Notes: generated by a model from the sequence alone, not told the origin. A stretch of 64,000 nucleotides of DNA from Pedobacter cryotolerans (GCF_005116475.1 NZ_SWBO01000007.1:1-64000), one strand, 5' to 3'. Positions 26,450-36,374 are shown, counted from the first letter of the stretch. Translations and numbers: made by a program.

Positions 26450-27037
26450 TTATTGCACTTCTACTTGTTCATCATTAAGTGGTGTAAATGGATTTGAATT
26501 CGATTTTTTAAAAATCAAAGCAAATATTAAGGCACCAACAAAGTACATTATTGCTGCTACTCCAAAACCTGTAACAGCTTGACTAAAAGTAGGTGAAAAC
26601 TGTTTATCTAAACTTTCCTCAACAATCTCCATAGCTTTAGCACTCGTTTCTTCGTCCATACCCATATTTCTGTAAGTTTCTTCCGTTTTGGCTAATGAAA
26701 GTTCTTTCATCTTTACTGGATAACTTGGATCTATAAACTTGCCAAACAAAACAGTAAATACAAACACAATAGCCATTGAGGTTAAAAACATAGCAAAAAT
26801 TGGCCATAATGCCTCTCCAAAACTCCAGTACCCACCTGCTTTTTTTCTTAAATCGATGCAGAAAAAAACCGCTAAAGTAATTCCGATTACAATAGTTATA
26901 CCTGCATAAATGTATGAACTCATTAAGCTTGGCATAATATACCAGGTAACTAAAAAGATTACAATATTAATTGCACCCCAAATTGCACCGTTTTTTAAAG
27001 CTTCTGCTTTAAGGTTAAAGTTTGTAGTAGTTTCCAT
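26450..27037 (-). CDS. DUF4199-family membrane protein
   Basis: 195 residues with four membrane segments: NGAIWGAINIVIFLVTWYIM, a second near YIYAGITIVIGITLAVFF, a third (WPIFAMFLTSMAIVFVFTVL) and a last one near GVAAIMYFVGALIFALIF. Between helices three and four lies a charged loop (EETYRNMGMDEETSAKAMEI) typical of DUF4199, a Bacteroidota family of unknown function. It is followed by hairpins and so is probably the end of a transcription unit with the upstream acidic protein gene. Confidence 0.88.
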   Translation of the reverse strand: METTTNFNLKAEALKNGAIWGAINIVIFLVTWYIMPSLMSSYIYAGITIVIGITLAVFFCIDLRKKAGGYWSFGEALWPIFAMFLTSMAIVFVFTVLFGKFIDPSYPVKMKELSLAKTEETYRNMGMDEETSAKAMEIVEESLDKQFSPTFSQAVTGFGVAAIMYFVGALIFALIFKKSNSNPFTPLNDEQVEVQ

Positions 27038-27056
27038 TTCTATTTAGTTTTTAGGT

Positions 27057-27731
27057 TTATCTATTTTTATTAAAAGTAGTAATTAAAGTATATACTGAAA
27101 CATCAAAGCTTTTGTTATTACTAAAATTAATTAAATCTTGTTGTACAGCTTCACTGGTATTAGGTTGCAAAAAGAAAGTCATAAATGGCACAAAAAGCTC
27201 TTCCATTTCTTCGCTAAGCTCTAACAAATCGGCATTGCTACAAATATCTTCTACGCTACTTTCGGCTAACTGTTGGTTGCTAATTAAATCTTCATAAATA
27301 TGAAATTCATCTTGAAACTCATCTTCTTCTACCAATAAAAACTCTTTCAAGAAATCTTCTAAACCTGGCTTAATTTCTTCATCGTGGCATTCGTTAATAT
27401 ACAATAACAAATTCAACAATTCTGTTCCACGATCTATGGTATCTTCCTCAATCTGTTCCCATTCTCTCGATTCCAAGTAATCTTCCTCTAATTTATTAAC
27501 ATCACTTGTAAAAAAGTTAATCATCAATAAATCAAAGAAAACTTCTCTCAATTCATCAAATTTTGGATGCTCGTCAAAAACCTCGTCAAACTCGGCTACC
27601 TTTTCTAAAAAGTTCATGTCTTTACTAAAAACATCAACTAATCGTTCTTCAATTGCTAAAGATTCTATTTGGTTAGCGGCCGCAAATTGATCTAAAGATG
27701 CGATTAAAGCCTGTTCTACACTACTGTTCAT
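27057..27731 (-). CDS. Acidic hypothetical protein
   Basis: 224 residues, very rich in Glu and Asp, all helical in look, with no signal peptide or membrane segment. Representative stretches are EFDEVFDEHPKFDELREVFF and LEEDYLESREWEQIEEDTID. The gene start overlaps the 3' end of the dihydroorotase homologue by 11 bases, so the two are co-transcribed. I do not recognise the family and give no function. Confidence 0.65.
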   Translation of the reverse strand: MNSSVEQALIASLDQFAAANQIESLAIEERLVDVFSKDMNFLEKVAEFDEVFDEHPKFDELREVFFDLLMINFFTSDVNKLEEDYLESREWEQIEEDTIDRGTELLNLLLYINECHDEEIKPGLEDFLKEFLLVEEDEFQDEFHIYEDLISNQQLAESSVEDICSNADLLELSEEMEELFVPFMTFFLQPNTSEAVQQDLINFSNNKSFDVSVYTLITTFNKNR

Positions 27732-28986
27732 ATTTTTGATATTGATTGTTGTTGTAAACTAAATTAACTTTTCCTTTTAGCTTTTTACCTAATAAAGGTG
27801 AATTGGCTGATTTAGAAAAGTTATTCGTTGAATTGTATTCCCATTCTTGTGAGGCATTATAAATTATAAAATTTGCCTTCTCCCCAACATTTATCGATGG
27901 GATTGATAAGTTTAATATCTTTCTAGGATTAATTGACAATTTTTCAGCAATTAAAGTAGCATCTAGTCCAGCTTTTATTAATATTGGTAAAACTGTTTGC
28001 AACGCGATAATTCCATAAGCAGCAATCTCAAATTCTACATCTTTAAACTCAATTTCGTGCGGACGATGTTGTGATGAGATCGCATCAATGGTTCCATCTT
28101 TTAAACCATTAATCAGCGCTTTTTGATCGGCTTTGCCACGCAACGGCGGTTTTACTTTATAATTGCTATCGAAACCATTTAATAATTCTTCTGTAAATAT
28201 CAATTGATGAGCAGCAACATCGCAAGTGATTTGAACGCCGTCCTTTTTTGCTTTTTTAATTAAAGCCACTGCACCAGCTGTAGAAACATTACTGATGTGA
28301 ATGGGTGCATTGTGATAGGTAGCCAAAAAAATATCTCTTGAAATTTGCATTTCTTCGGCCAATGCCGGCACACCTTTCATCCCTAATAAAACGCTATTTG
28401 CGCTTTCATTAACTTGTGCTTTACCAGCAATAGATTTATTTTCGGGACAAAGCATTAACAAACCACCAAAACCTAAGCAATATTGCAAGGCTCTACTCAC
28501 AAAACCATCATCTGCAATGGCTTTACTACCTTCAGAAAAAGCAACGGCGCCAGCATTTTTCATGTCAAAAAGCTCGGCCAATTCTTTGCCTTCTAAGTTA
28601 TTGCTAATTGCTCCTATCGGATAAACATCAACCAAATTTCCTTTAGCTCGGTTAAGGATATACTCCACCTCTCCCTTAGATTGTACAACTGGCTTAGTGG
28701 TTGGTAATACAGCCAATCCTGTAAAGCCACCCGCTTTTGCTACGGCTGTTGCTGTTTGTATATCTTCTTTTGTCTCTAAACCCGGATCGCCAACCATGCA
28801 ATTTAAATCGAAAAATCCAGGCGAAAGAACTGCACCATCTGCTTCAAAAACAGCTTCGTTTTTTAGGGGTGATAAAGATTTTGATATGGCTGCAATTTTT
28901 CCATTTTCAATTCTTACATCAGTTATTTGTTGATTAAATTGGCTGTTAGGATCTGCAATTGTAATTCCCTTTACTAAGAGGTTCAT
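27721..28986 (-). CDS. Dihydroorotase-like protein without metal-binding histidines
   Basis: 421 residues with the amidohydrolase layout of class I dihydroorotase. The metal-binding HxH of the DLHVHLREPG motif reads DLNCMVGDPG (Asn62, Met64), and the DHAPH motif reads QHRPHE, so the catalytic aspartate is Gln. The other histidines are partly kept (HISNVSTAGA, AAHQLIF). This resembles the noncatalytic PyrC' subunit that holds aspartate transcarbamoylase in some bacteria. It is probably structural or regulatory in pyrimidine synthesis rather than an enzyme. The start overlaps the BatA-like gene by four bases. Confidence 0.85.
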   Translation of the reverse strand: MNLLVKGITIADPNSQFNQQITDVRIENGKIAAISKSLSPLKNEAVFEADGAVLSPGFFDLNCMVGDPGLETKEDIQTATAVAKAGGFTGLAVLPTTKPVVQSKGEVEYILNRAKGNLVDVYPIGAISNNLEGKELAELFDMKNAGAVAFSEGSKAIADDGFVSRALQYCLGFGGLLMLCPENKSIAGKAQVNESANSVLLGMKGVPALAEEMQISRDIFLATYHNAPIHISNVSTAGAVALIKKAKKDGVQITCDVAAHQLIFTEELLNGFDSNYKVKPPLRGKADQKALINGLKDGTIDAISSQHRPHEIEFKDVEFEIAAYGIIALQTVLPILIKAGLDATLIAEKLSINPRKILNLSIPSINVGEKANFIIYNASQEWEYNSTNNFSKSANSPLLGKKLKGKVNLVYNNNQYQKYEQ

Positions 28987-31025
28987 GAATTTTTATAAGT
29001 TTGAGTATGATAAAATCGGATTAATAATATTTCAATTGCTATAAAAACTAATGACAAAATTAGACAAAGTTTCCATAACTCGGTTCCATTATTTTTTGTT
29101 GTAATTGAGGTAGATAAATTATCACTTTTAGGATCTAAAAATGTAACTTGTTTTTGCGCAAAAAGTTTTTCTAATTGCTTTTGATCATCAAAATGCATAT
29201 CAGATTCTGCTCTATTATTGTTAAATGCCATCACTGATAAAGTTGAATCACTTTTTTTTACATCATAAAAACCAGCTCTTTTAACTTGATCTGCAGTATA
29301 CAAGAGTGTTTTACCATTAGTTTGGCGAATTTCGGGAATAATCTCAAAATCATCAGCAACCAATTTTATAGATTGATTTGCTCCGATAGTTGTTTTCTCT
29401 AATTCTACATCCTGATCTTGTGTGGTAAGGTAATAAATGGGCTGCGCTCTAACACTAGCAAAAGCGATTTTGTAAAGCAACGGCACAAATATAGCGTGTT
29501 TAGCAAAATTGCTATCTTCTGCTGCCAAACCAGTTGCCGATAAAAAAATCTCACCTTTCTCATTTGTAAATTTCGAAAAGAAAAGCTTGTTGGCAGGTAA
29601 GACCAATAAGTTTTCTTTGTTGCTTCTACTACGTTCAGCGTAGCTGAAATAACGATTAACTTGAGGTAAATCTAAATTTTGCGGCAAAGTTTCAAACACA
29701 TCCTTAAATAATGGGTTTTTAAGTTCAATAGCATTAACTTTTAAGGGTGTATTATTTAATTCAGCAACTGCTGGAAGATTTAAAGCTGTTAAAAATGAGC
29801 TATAAAGCTGTAGATTAGCATTTAAATCTGGAAAGATAATCAGTGACCCGCCATTTGCAACATAGGTTTTGAGTTCTTGTGCCAATCCGCTAGATGGGCT
29901 ATTTAACTCATTTAACACCACTAAACTATAATCTTGTAAAGCAGAATAATTAATATTTGCTTCGGGCATCTCTGTTAAATTAAAGTAGGGATCAGCCCCG
30001 AATAAAGCCCTAATATATTTTCCGCTTTGCGAACCATTAATTGCTAATACTTTTTGTTCTTTACTAACTTTAAAGCTAAAATTTAATTGATCATCGAAAG
30101 TTAAAGGAAAATCTTTAATACCGATTACTCCTTTTTGCCAGCCTAAAGCTAACCCGCTATACGAAAGTGTATCTAATGCTTTTTGGCCAGCAGCTATATT
30201 AAAACTACTAACTGCTTTTTGCTGATTATTAATATCAAGTTTAACGGAGATATTTTTTGCATCCTCGTTTCCATAATTTTTAAGTTGTACTACCAATTTT
30301 TCTGTTGTATTAGCTTGGTGTACAGGCGAAAGCAACCAAACACTATCTACAGCCACATTTGGCAAATCATTACCTGCCAATTTAACCAACGAAATATTTG
30401 TATTGGGGTCTGTTTTAATCAAATCCTGCCCTGCAAAACCTTTTTGATAATCTGATATCACATAAACAAAGCGATTAGCTGTTCCTTTAAAAATAGCTTG
30501 TTGCCTATCCAATACTTGATTCAGTTTTCTACTAGCGGATGAAATTTTAACTTCATCAACTGCCAAAATAAATTCATCTGCATTTAGCAAGCGCTGATGT
30601 TTTCCTTCAAAATCGTTAGTTAATATTTGAAACCTGTCATTAATCTCAAATACCTTTGCTATTTCTTTTGCCTTTCTTTTGGCTTCATCTAACAAACTTC
30701 CTTCTTTATTTACAGCGTCCATACTGTAAGAATTATCGATATAGATACTTACAACATTTCCTTTACTTGTATCAATTTTCTGCTGATTTGGGATGTAGGG
30801 TTTTGCAAAAGCCAACACTAAAAATAGGATTGCTAAAATTCTGCTCAGTAGAATAAGTAAATTTTTGAGTCGCTCTTGTGATGATGTTTGCTCTTTAATC
30901 TCCTTTAAAAAAGCAACATTGCTGAAATAAACCTTCTTAAATTTCCGGAAATTGAATAAATGGATGATTATCGGTATGGCAACCGTAAAAAGTGCAAAAA
31001 GAAAGCCCGGATACAGGAAATTCAT
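28983..31025 (-). CDS. BatA-domain aerotolerance-type membrane protein with VWA region
   Basis: 680 residues. The N-terminus MNFLYPGFLFALFTVAIPII then HLFNFRKFKKVYFSNVAFLK is the BatA domain. A second membrane helix follows and then a von Willebrand A-like region with the metal site IYIDNSYSMDA (DxSxS variant: Asp-Asn-Ser-Tyr-Ser). The long middle part is predicted to be periplasmic, and a final helix (ELWKLCLILSLVFIAIEILL) closes the protein. Such proteins are widespread in Bacteroidota and linked by name to aerotolerance; the exact role is not known. Its 3' end overlaps the dihydroorotase-like start. Confidence 0.88.
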   Translation of the reverse strand: MNFLYPGFLFALFTVAIPIIIHLFNFRKFKKVYFSNVAFLKEIKEQTSSQERLKNLLILLSRILAILFLVLAFAKPYIPNQQKIDTSKGNVVSIYIDNSYSMDAVNKEGSLLDEAKRKAKEIAKVFEINDRFQILTNDFEGKHQRLLNADEFILAVDEVKISSASRKLNQVLDRQQAIFKGTANRFVYVISDYQKGFAGQDLIKTDPNTNISLVKLAGNDLPNVAVDSVWLLSPVHQANTTEKLVVQLKNYGNEDAKNISVKLDINNQQKAVSSFNIAAGQKALDTLSYSGLALGWQKGVIGIKDFPLTFDDQLNFSFKVSKEQKVLAINGSQSGKYIRALFGADPYFNLTEMPEANINYSALQDYSLVVLNELNSPSSGLAQELKTYVANGGSLIIFPDLNANLQLYSSFLTALNLPAVAELNNTPLKVNAIELKNPLFKDVFETLPQNLDLPQVNRYFSYAERSRSNKENLLVLPANKLFFSKFTNEKGEIFLSATGLAAEDSNFAKHAIFVPLLYKIAFASVRAQPIYYLTTQDQDVELEKTTIGANQSIKLVADDFEIIPEIRQTNGKTLLYTADQVKRAGFYDVKKSDSTLSVMAFNNNRAESDMHFDDQKQLEKLFAQKQVTFLDPKSDNLSTSITTKNNGTELWKLCLILSLVFIAIEILLIRFYHTQTYKNS

Positions 31026-31325
31026 TAAAAACCAAAGATAGAAAAATTATACAGTTTATCGAATTGGTAAACGAAAACTTACGACTTGTAACCTTATTGA
31101 GCGGAAAAAAATAATTAATAACGAAAAAAATCATCAATATATTAAAACACTAAAATAATTTAAAACACTAATTTACAGCGTTTTATATAAGTCACTATAA
31201 AGTAATTAAAAATTAAACATTTAATTAAAAGTTAATATTTGCTTATATTTGGATATACAAATAAAAATAGAGCCTATAAAACAAACTCATACTAAAGATT
31301 ATTGTGAACGAGATACCGAAAAACT
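31026..31325 (+). promoter_or_regulatory. Divergent promoter region; TATATTTG -7 element for the L,D-transpeptidase
   Basis: A 300-base AT-rich divergent spacer. TATATTTG at 31244-31251 fits the Bacteroidota -7 consensus TAnnTTTG, with the coding start 75 bases downstream, leaving a fairly long 5' untranslated leader. I see no stable structure in the leader. Promoter function is inferred from consensus. Confidence 0.4.
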
Positions 31326-32093
31326 ATGAGAAAATACATTTTAGGAATAACTGGATTATTATCCATCGCTTTCTGTTTAACCATTACCAGTTTCAAATCA
31401 ACAGAAAAAACACCAGCTGCACCCCCTATCGTTAGTACCGACAGTTTATATACAAATTACATTAGTAGTTTATATAGTGCTGCGCATTTGCAAGAGGCTG
31501 GTTTAAACTTTTCTGTTTTCGAAAAAGCGGTTACAGGGTTTTATAACTTAAAAAAAGCTGGTCAACTTTCTGATAAGTCTATTTTATCTATTGCAGATTT
31601 TGATCAATCTAGCAAGAAAAAAAGATTGTACATTATAGATTTAGCAAAGCGAGAAATGCTTTTGAACACCTGGGTTGCCCATGGTCAGAACAGTGGATTT
31701 GATGACGCGATAAAGTTTTCTAACAAAAACGATTCGTTTACTAGTAGCTTAGGTTTTTACGTAACTGGCGAGGTTTACAGAGGTATACATGGCCGTTCGC
31801 TTAAGCTTGATGGAATGGATCAAGGTTTTAATGACAATGCCAGAAGCCGTTCAATTGTAGTGCATGGAGCTTCTTATGTTAGCGAAGGAACCATTAACGC
31901 TTTAGGTAGATTAGGCAGAAGCCAAGGTTGCCCAGCTGTAGCACCTGAAGTTGCAGATCAAGTAATAAACACCATTGGTGATAAAACCGTACTATTTATC
32001 AATAAAAGCGTAAATGAATATTCATCAAAGTATTTAGACCATGCTTTTGCAGCTAATTTTGCCGCAGATCCTACCACTCATTTGATGGATTAG
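31326..32093 (+). CDS. Murein L,D-transpeptidase catalytic-domain family protein
   Basis: 255 residues with an N-terminal membrane anchor or signal (YILGITGLLSIAFCLTITSF). The catalytic domain has HGASYVSEGTINALGRLGRS followed by QGCPAV, in which Cys is the nucleophile; the upstream His in IVVHGA supports activity. It is the short family (about 250 aa) found in Bacteroidota and related to YkuD enzymes that form 3-3 cross-links or attach proteins to peptidoglycan. The bidirectional terminator at 32115 closes the gene. Two YcbB-like transpeptidases are encoded convergently just beyond. Confidence 0.9.
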   Translation: MRKYILGITGLLSIAFCLTITSFKSTEKTPAAPPIVSTDSLYTNYISSLYSAAHLQEAGLNFSVFEKAVTGFYNLKKAGQLSDKSILSIADFDQSSKKKRLYIIDLAKREMLLNTWVAHGQNSGFDDAIKFSNKNDSFTSSLGFYVTGEVYRGIHGRSLKLDGMDQGFNDNARSRSIVVHGASYVSEGTINALGRLGRSQGCPAVAPEVADQVINTIGDKTVLFINKSVNEYSSKYLDHAFAANFAADPTTHLMD

Positions 32094-32114
32094 TACAACG
32101 ATATTATAAATTAC

Positions 32115-32150
32115 AAATAGGCACATAGAAAATTCTCTATGTGCCTATTT
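32115..32150. terminator. Bidirectional terminator between convergent L,D-transpeptidase genes
   Basis: AAATAGGCACATAGA and TCTATGTGCCTATTT form a 15-base perfect stem around AAATTC. It lies between the stops of two convergent genes and can serve both. Confidence 0.8.
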
Positions 32151-32167
32151 AGTTAAGAAGGATTTAA

Positions 32168-33703
32168 TTATGCTAATCTTTGTAAGTGGGTATATAGCAC
32201 AATATCCAATCCGTAAATATCTTTTCTGTATTGAAGGTTTCCGCTAGCATCTGCCCAACAGGTAAAATAAGCTAAATAAACAGGAATTTGTTTAGGCAAA
32301 CCAATATCAGTTGCTACCGGATCTGTACTTACCATACCCGTTTTAATTTTATCATATTTAGCTCCTTTGCCAAATAAGGCTTCAGCAAGTTCAAGCGGTT
32401 TTTCTACTCGCACGCAACCGTGACTAACAGCTCTCATTTCTTTGTTAAAAGCAGCCTTAGCAGGAGTATCGTGCAAATAAACACTGCTTTCATTCTGAAA
32501 AAGAAATTTTATTTTACCCAATGAATTATCATCTCCCGGACGTTGCTTAAACGCATATTTTTTGCCTGCATCTGCTGCCGACCAATCTATTGTTTCTGGA
32601 TCTTCAATTAGCTGTCCGTTTTCAAAAACATCGATGTTATGATTTGCTAAATAATAAGGATCTTTTGCCGCGTCTTTAGTAATTTCGTTAGTAGCAATAC
32701 TTTCTGGTATATTCCACACCGGATTAACCTGAACACTGTGAATAAGACTTTTTAATTGTGGTGTTTCTCTATTAAATGGCCTATCTTTTTTTAGATCATT
32801 TTCATCGTATTCTACTAAGTTATCTTTACTGCCCAACTCTCTACCTTCGCCTACACAAACTTTCATATTTAATACAGATTTCCCTCCATCCATTACATCT
32901 AATTTAAAATCTGGAATATTAACCCAAACATATTTATCTTCTGTTGGCAGGTTTTTCCATCTTAAACGTTCTAAATTAACTTTTAAAACTCTTTCGGTTT
33001 CTTCTAAATTACTTCCCGGCAGGATAGCTTTATTTGCTAAAGCTTTTTGCAAAGCGATGTACTGATTTTCTTTAGGTTGAATGCTATCTAAAAACTCAAC
33101 AACATCATTAGTTTGAAAAACTTGCAAAAAGCTATTACTATCGGGCCTTTTAGTTGCAGTATAGTATTGCGCATAAATTTTCCTCGGACTAATTATACCG
33201 AATTGCAAGGCATTGCTATAATTAGTTAAAGAGTTTGCCGCAGAAAGCTCTAAATCAATTAAAACTTGATAAGCTTCATCGAGTGTTTTGATTTCTTTTT
33301 TATTGTAGGTTTTTTCAATAAGTTCATTTAGCTCATTGGTTTTAAATATAACTGGATCTAAACCGTGATTTGATGCACTATTCAATACAGCAACTGCATC
33401 TTTTAATTTATCTTTTTGCAAATTTTTCATCAGCAAAACTGGTTCAAAATCATTTGCCTCGTAAAAAGCTTTTAAAAACTTAGGGTTGCGGTATTTACTT
33501 TGCTGTTTGGCAAAGGTTTCTTTAAACTTCGAGATAAAAGTTTCTGTTTCTATGTCTTTAAAGATCTTATTTCTTGTTTCTTTAAAAACAACTGCACCAA
33601 TATCTGAGTGGCTTTTTTTGCAAGATTGGAAAATGATTAAAAATGCCGCTACAAGAAAAAGAAACTTGAAAGCTTTAAATTTAGAGTTGGATGTGAATTT
33701 CAT
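32168..33703 (-). CDS. YcbB-like L,D-transpeptidase (lipoprotein)
   Basis: 511 residues. A lipoprotein signal ends at IIFQSC (Cys about residue 27). The YcbB layout follows: a scaffold domain with IQP-like helical repeats, then a peptidoglycan-binding/insert region, then the YkuD catalytic domain with HDTPAKAAFNKEMRAVSHGC and VRVEKPLELAEALFG; HGCVRV holds the nucleophile Cys. It would make 3-3 cross-links in peptidoglycan from the periplasmic side. The other YcbB-like gene of the window lies upstream on the same strand, with one gene between them. Confidence 0.92.
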   Translation of the reverse strand: MKFTSNSKFKAFKFLFLVAAFLIIFQSCKKSHSDIGAVVFKETRNKIFKDIETETFISKFKETFAKQQSKYRNPKFLKAFYEANDFEPVLLMKNLQKDKLKDAVAVLNSASNHGLDPVIFKTNELNELIEKTYNKKEIKTLDEAYQVLIDLELSAANSLTNYSNALQFGIISPRKIYAQYYTATKRPDSNSFLQVFQTNDVVEFLDSIQPKENQYIALQKALANKAILPGSNLEETERVLKVNLERLRWKNLPTEDKYVWVNIPDFKLDVMDGGKSVLNMKVCVGEGRELGSKDNLVEYDENDLKKDRPFNRETPQLKSLIHSVQVNPVWNIPESIATNEITKDAAKDPYYLANHNIDVFENGQLIEDPETIDWSAADAGKKYAFKQRPGDDNSLGKIKFLFQNESSVYLHDTPAKAAFNKEMRAVSHGCVRVEKPLELAEALFGKGAKYDKIKTGMVSTDPVATDIGLPKQIPVYLAYFTCWADASGNLQYRKDIYGLDIVLYTHLQRLA

Positions 33704-33837
33704 ATAGACTAAAATAAAATTTAAGTCTATTTTGTTTGAAAAATTAAGATTATTTCTGCTAATTTATTTCTTTGTTTTTGAAAGGTTTAACATTTTCTAA
33801 AAATTACATCATTTTAACAGCGACTTCTACCACTATC

Positions 33838-34680
33838 CTAATAAGAAAAACCTGGAAAAACTAGGTGTATAATTTGCCAATAACCATACTCTAAGGCAAA
33901 ATAAAGCTTAAAAGGCCCACTTATCACTTCTGTTTCGCCATTGGCTAAAACAACTCTATAACCTAAAGCTCCTTCTGCATAACCCATTCCCCTATCATTA
34001 TCCATTAATTGAAAGCTGGTATCTATAATATCATACCTCCCATTTATAAATCTGCTAGATAAGCTAAAAATATTGTGAATCTGATCAACAACTTGTTGCT
34101 TGCTTAAAGTCTTTCTTTCTGGCAAAACAAATTCATCGCTCAATTCCCAATTATCTGTAGTTATTGTTTGGTTAAACCATGCATTTATAAAAACTTCTGC
34201 TTGTTTTTTAATATCAGCTTCGTGATTTGGATGAAATTCTTCATAAATGAAATGGTTTTTCATTCCTTCTATGGTTACATCATCAATTTCAACATCAAAT
34301 AATTCTTCCGTTAAAAACACATACTTTTTACGGTTATCATATTCGTACAAATAAGAAACCTCAATGTTATTATTTTCCAAAAGCAAGTTTAAAGCAGCCA
34401 ATTCTTCGGTTATTTGCTCATCAGTTAAATCTACTGCCTTTTTTATTTTAGGATTTGATATTTTATCGAAAATTTTAATCGTTTTTTGATTCTCTGCTGA
34501 TTGATGAAATGCCAAAATATTTTTTAAAAACATATTTTCCATTGCTGGTGGCAAATCATTTTCTGAATGAAAAAGCGCACCCAATTCTGCTTGCATTTTA
34601 AGTTTTAACAACTCGTTTTCGATATGCAAATTTTCTTCAGGGCTATCACCTAATGAATCTTCAGTATGATTATCTTCCAT
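33838..34680 (-). CDS. Hypothetical protein between two L,D-transpeptidase genes
   Basis: 280 residues, soluble, without a signal peptide. The N-terminal half is acidic and helical; the C-terminal 130 residues (from about EADIKKQAEVFINAWFNQTI) look like an NTF2/SnoaL-type cone with a final pair of strands (GPFKLYFALEYGYWQIIHLV). I recognise it only as a type common in Bacteroidota. It starts 12 bases after the upstream L,D-transpeptidase stop, so they share a transcript. No function assigned. Confidence 0.65.
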   Translation of the reverse strand: MEDNHTEDSLGDSPEENLHIENELLKLKMQAELGALFHSENDLPPAMENMFLKNILAFHQSAENQKTIKIFDKISNPKIKKAVDLTDEQITEELAALNLLLENNNIEVSYLYEYDNRKKYVFLTEELFDVEIDDVTIEGMKNHFIYEEFHPNHEADIKKQAEVFINAWFNQTITTDNWELSDEFVLPERKTLSKQQVVDQIHNIFSLSSRFINGRYDIIDTSFQLMDNDRGMGYAEGALGYRVVLANGETEVISGPFKLYFALEYGYWQIIHLVFPGFSY

Positions 34681-34692
34681 AATTTCTTACTA

Positions 34693-36273
34693 TTATCGAA
34701 CGTATTTTTTAATTGCATCCCACAATATCCCATCATATTCATACACATCTGGTCTAAATTGTACTTTGCCGTTTTCCGCCCATGCGGTATAATAACCAAT
34801 TACAACAGCTACATTTTTTCGGGTAGCAAACCACGATGGCTTTAATCGAAAAACTTTTGTACTATCATTTTTCTTCGCCAATATTTTCTGAAATTGCTTA
34901 TTTCTATTGGTATCAATAGGCGGCAAATTTACTTCCATCCTTAGCTGATCATATTGGTACTTATCCTTTACCATCAACTCTGCAAATTTTAATGGGTTTT
35001 CTACCCGCACACAACCATGGCTAATTGCTCTATTTTTAAGCTTAAAACCATATTTATTATTGGTATCGTGTAAATAAATACTTGAGCTATTGTCGAAAAC
35101 AAATTTAAATTTCCCTAATGCATTCCCTTCACCAGAACCTTGCTTAAATGTAAAAGGTAATTTTTCTCTAGCGTATCTATTCCATTGTATGGTATCTGGT
35201 TCATAAATCTGTTTACCTTTATAATAAACCCTAATATTGCTATTAGATAGGTAATAGGGATCTTTTCTGGCCATCCAATAAATTTCACTTTGTGCAATAC
35301 TTACCGGAATATTCCAAACTGGATTAACCTGCACGGCGTTAAATACACTTACCAATTGTGGTGTTTCATGATTTTTTGGTTTATCATCTAAACTACCAGT
35401 TCTTAAAAAAGTTTTCATCCGTTCTGTGTAGGTTGCCTCTCTTTTACCGCCAACACATACATTCATGTGCGCTAAAGTATCATCTTTTTTAAACCATGTT
35501 AAAGAGAAATCTGGTATGTTTACCATTACAACTTCTTCAGTCTTTATGGGGATTTGCCACCGTAAACGCTCTAAATTTAATTTTATCTTTTGAATCGATA
35601 AATCATTTTCATCGCCCAAACTATCTCGGTAATGAGCCAGTAATTTTTTTAATTCTAAATAGCTTTTAGCAGTTGGTTGAGCATTTTTAAGTACTGCAAA
35701 CATATTTTTCGTTTTTAAAACAGAATCCAACATTAAACTATCTGGGCGTTTAACCTTAATATAATACCTATTAAAAATATTTCGAGGATTTATTACACCA
35801 TAATTCATAAATGTTGTATATCTCAATAGCGCATCGGCAGTTTTAATTTCTAATTCTGCAATTATTGGATAAACTTCGTCTATGCTCTTAAAATTATTGG
35901 CTTTTAACTTTTTTACTAGTGTTTCTAACTCATTAAACTTAAAAGATGCTGGATTTATTCCATCAGCTTTGCTAAATTGTAAGTAATTTAATAACGAATC
36001 AATTTCTCCATTTGCAAAAAAGCGAGTAATAAGAATTGGATTGTTTTTGTTAGATAGGTAAAAAGCTTTTGTAGTTTTAGGGTTGGACAAAGAACTGCTC
36101 AAATCGTCCAATTTTTTACTGAATATTGGATAATACGACAATGTATCAAATTTGTTATAGAGCTTGTAGTCGAAATGTTCAGCAAGTACAGTAGCAATCT
36201 CTGGTTTAGTGTTAAACCAACCACAAGAACTTAAAACTAAACATAAGCATAAAAAAAGTAGCGTTTTCTTCAA
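34693..36273 (-). CDS. YcbB-like L,D-transpeptidase (lipoprotein), second copy
   Basis: 526 residues. The lipobox is LVLSSC (Cys17). It has the same arrangement as the other YcbB-like protein: helical scaffold with the repeated YSNAL-type region (here LRYTTFMNYGVINPRNIFNR), an insert, and the YkuD domain with HDTNNKYGFKLKNRAISHGC; the HGCVRVENP motif has the nucleophile Cys. Although they share structure, the two paralogues differ widely in sequence, suggesting old duplication and different roles. Transcribed away from the his operon. Confidence 0.92.
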   Translation of the reverse strand: MKKTLLFLCLCLVLSSCGWFNTKPEIATVLAEHFDYKLYNKFDTLSYYPIFSKKLDDLSSSLSNPKTTKAFYLSNKNNPILITRFFANGEIDSLLNYLQFSKADGINPASFKFNELETLVKKLKANNFKSIDEVYPIIAELEIKTADALLRYTTFMNYGVINPRNIFNRYYIKVKRPDSLMLDSVLKTKNMFAVLKNAQPTAKSYLELKKLLAHYRDSLGDENDLSIQKIKLNLERLRWQIPIKTEEVVMVNIPDFSLTWFKKDDTLAHMNVCVGGKREATYTERMKTFLRTGSLDDKPKNHETPQLVSVFNAVQVNPVWNIPVSIAQSEIYWMARKDPYYLSNSNIRVYYKGKQIYEPDTIQWNRYAREKLPFTFKQGSGEGNALGKFKFVFDNSSSIYLHDTNNKYGFKLKNRAISHGCVRVENPLKFAELMVKDKYQYDQLRMEVNLPPIDTNRNKQFQKILAKKNDSTKVFRLKPSWFATRKNVAVVIGYYTAWAENGKVQFRPDVYEYDGILWDAIKKYVR

Positions 36274-36366
36274 TTTCGTTGATATATTAATTAATTATTT
36301 TATTCTTTTTTTAATTAAACTGTTCAATTTAAATGCCACATATTTTTTATTTTAATTTAACAAAGC

Positions 36367-36374
36367 TATATTTG
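36367..36374 (+). promoter_or_regulatory. TATATTTG -7 promoter element of the his operon
   Basis: TATATTTG at 36367-36374 matches the Bacteroidota TAnnTTTG element and lies about 42 bases ahead of the histidine leader peptide ATG. No clear -33 TTTG was seen. Function inferred from consensus and place. Confidence 0.5.
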
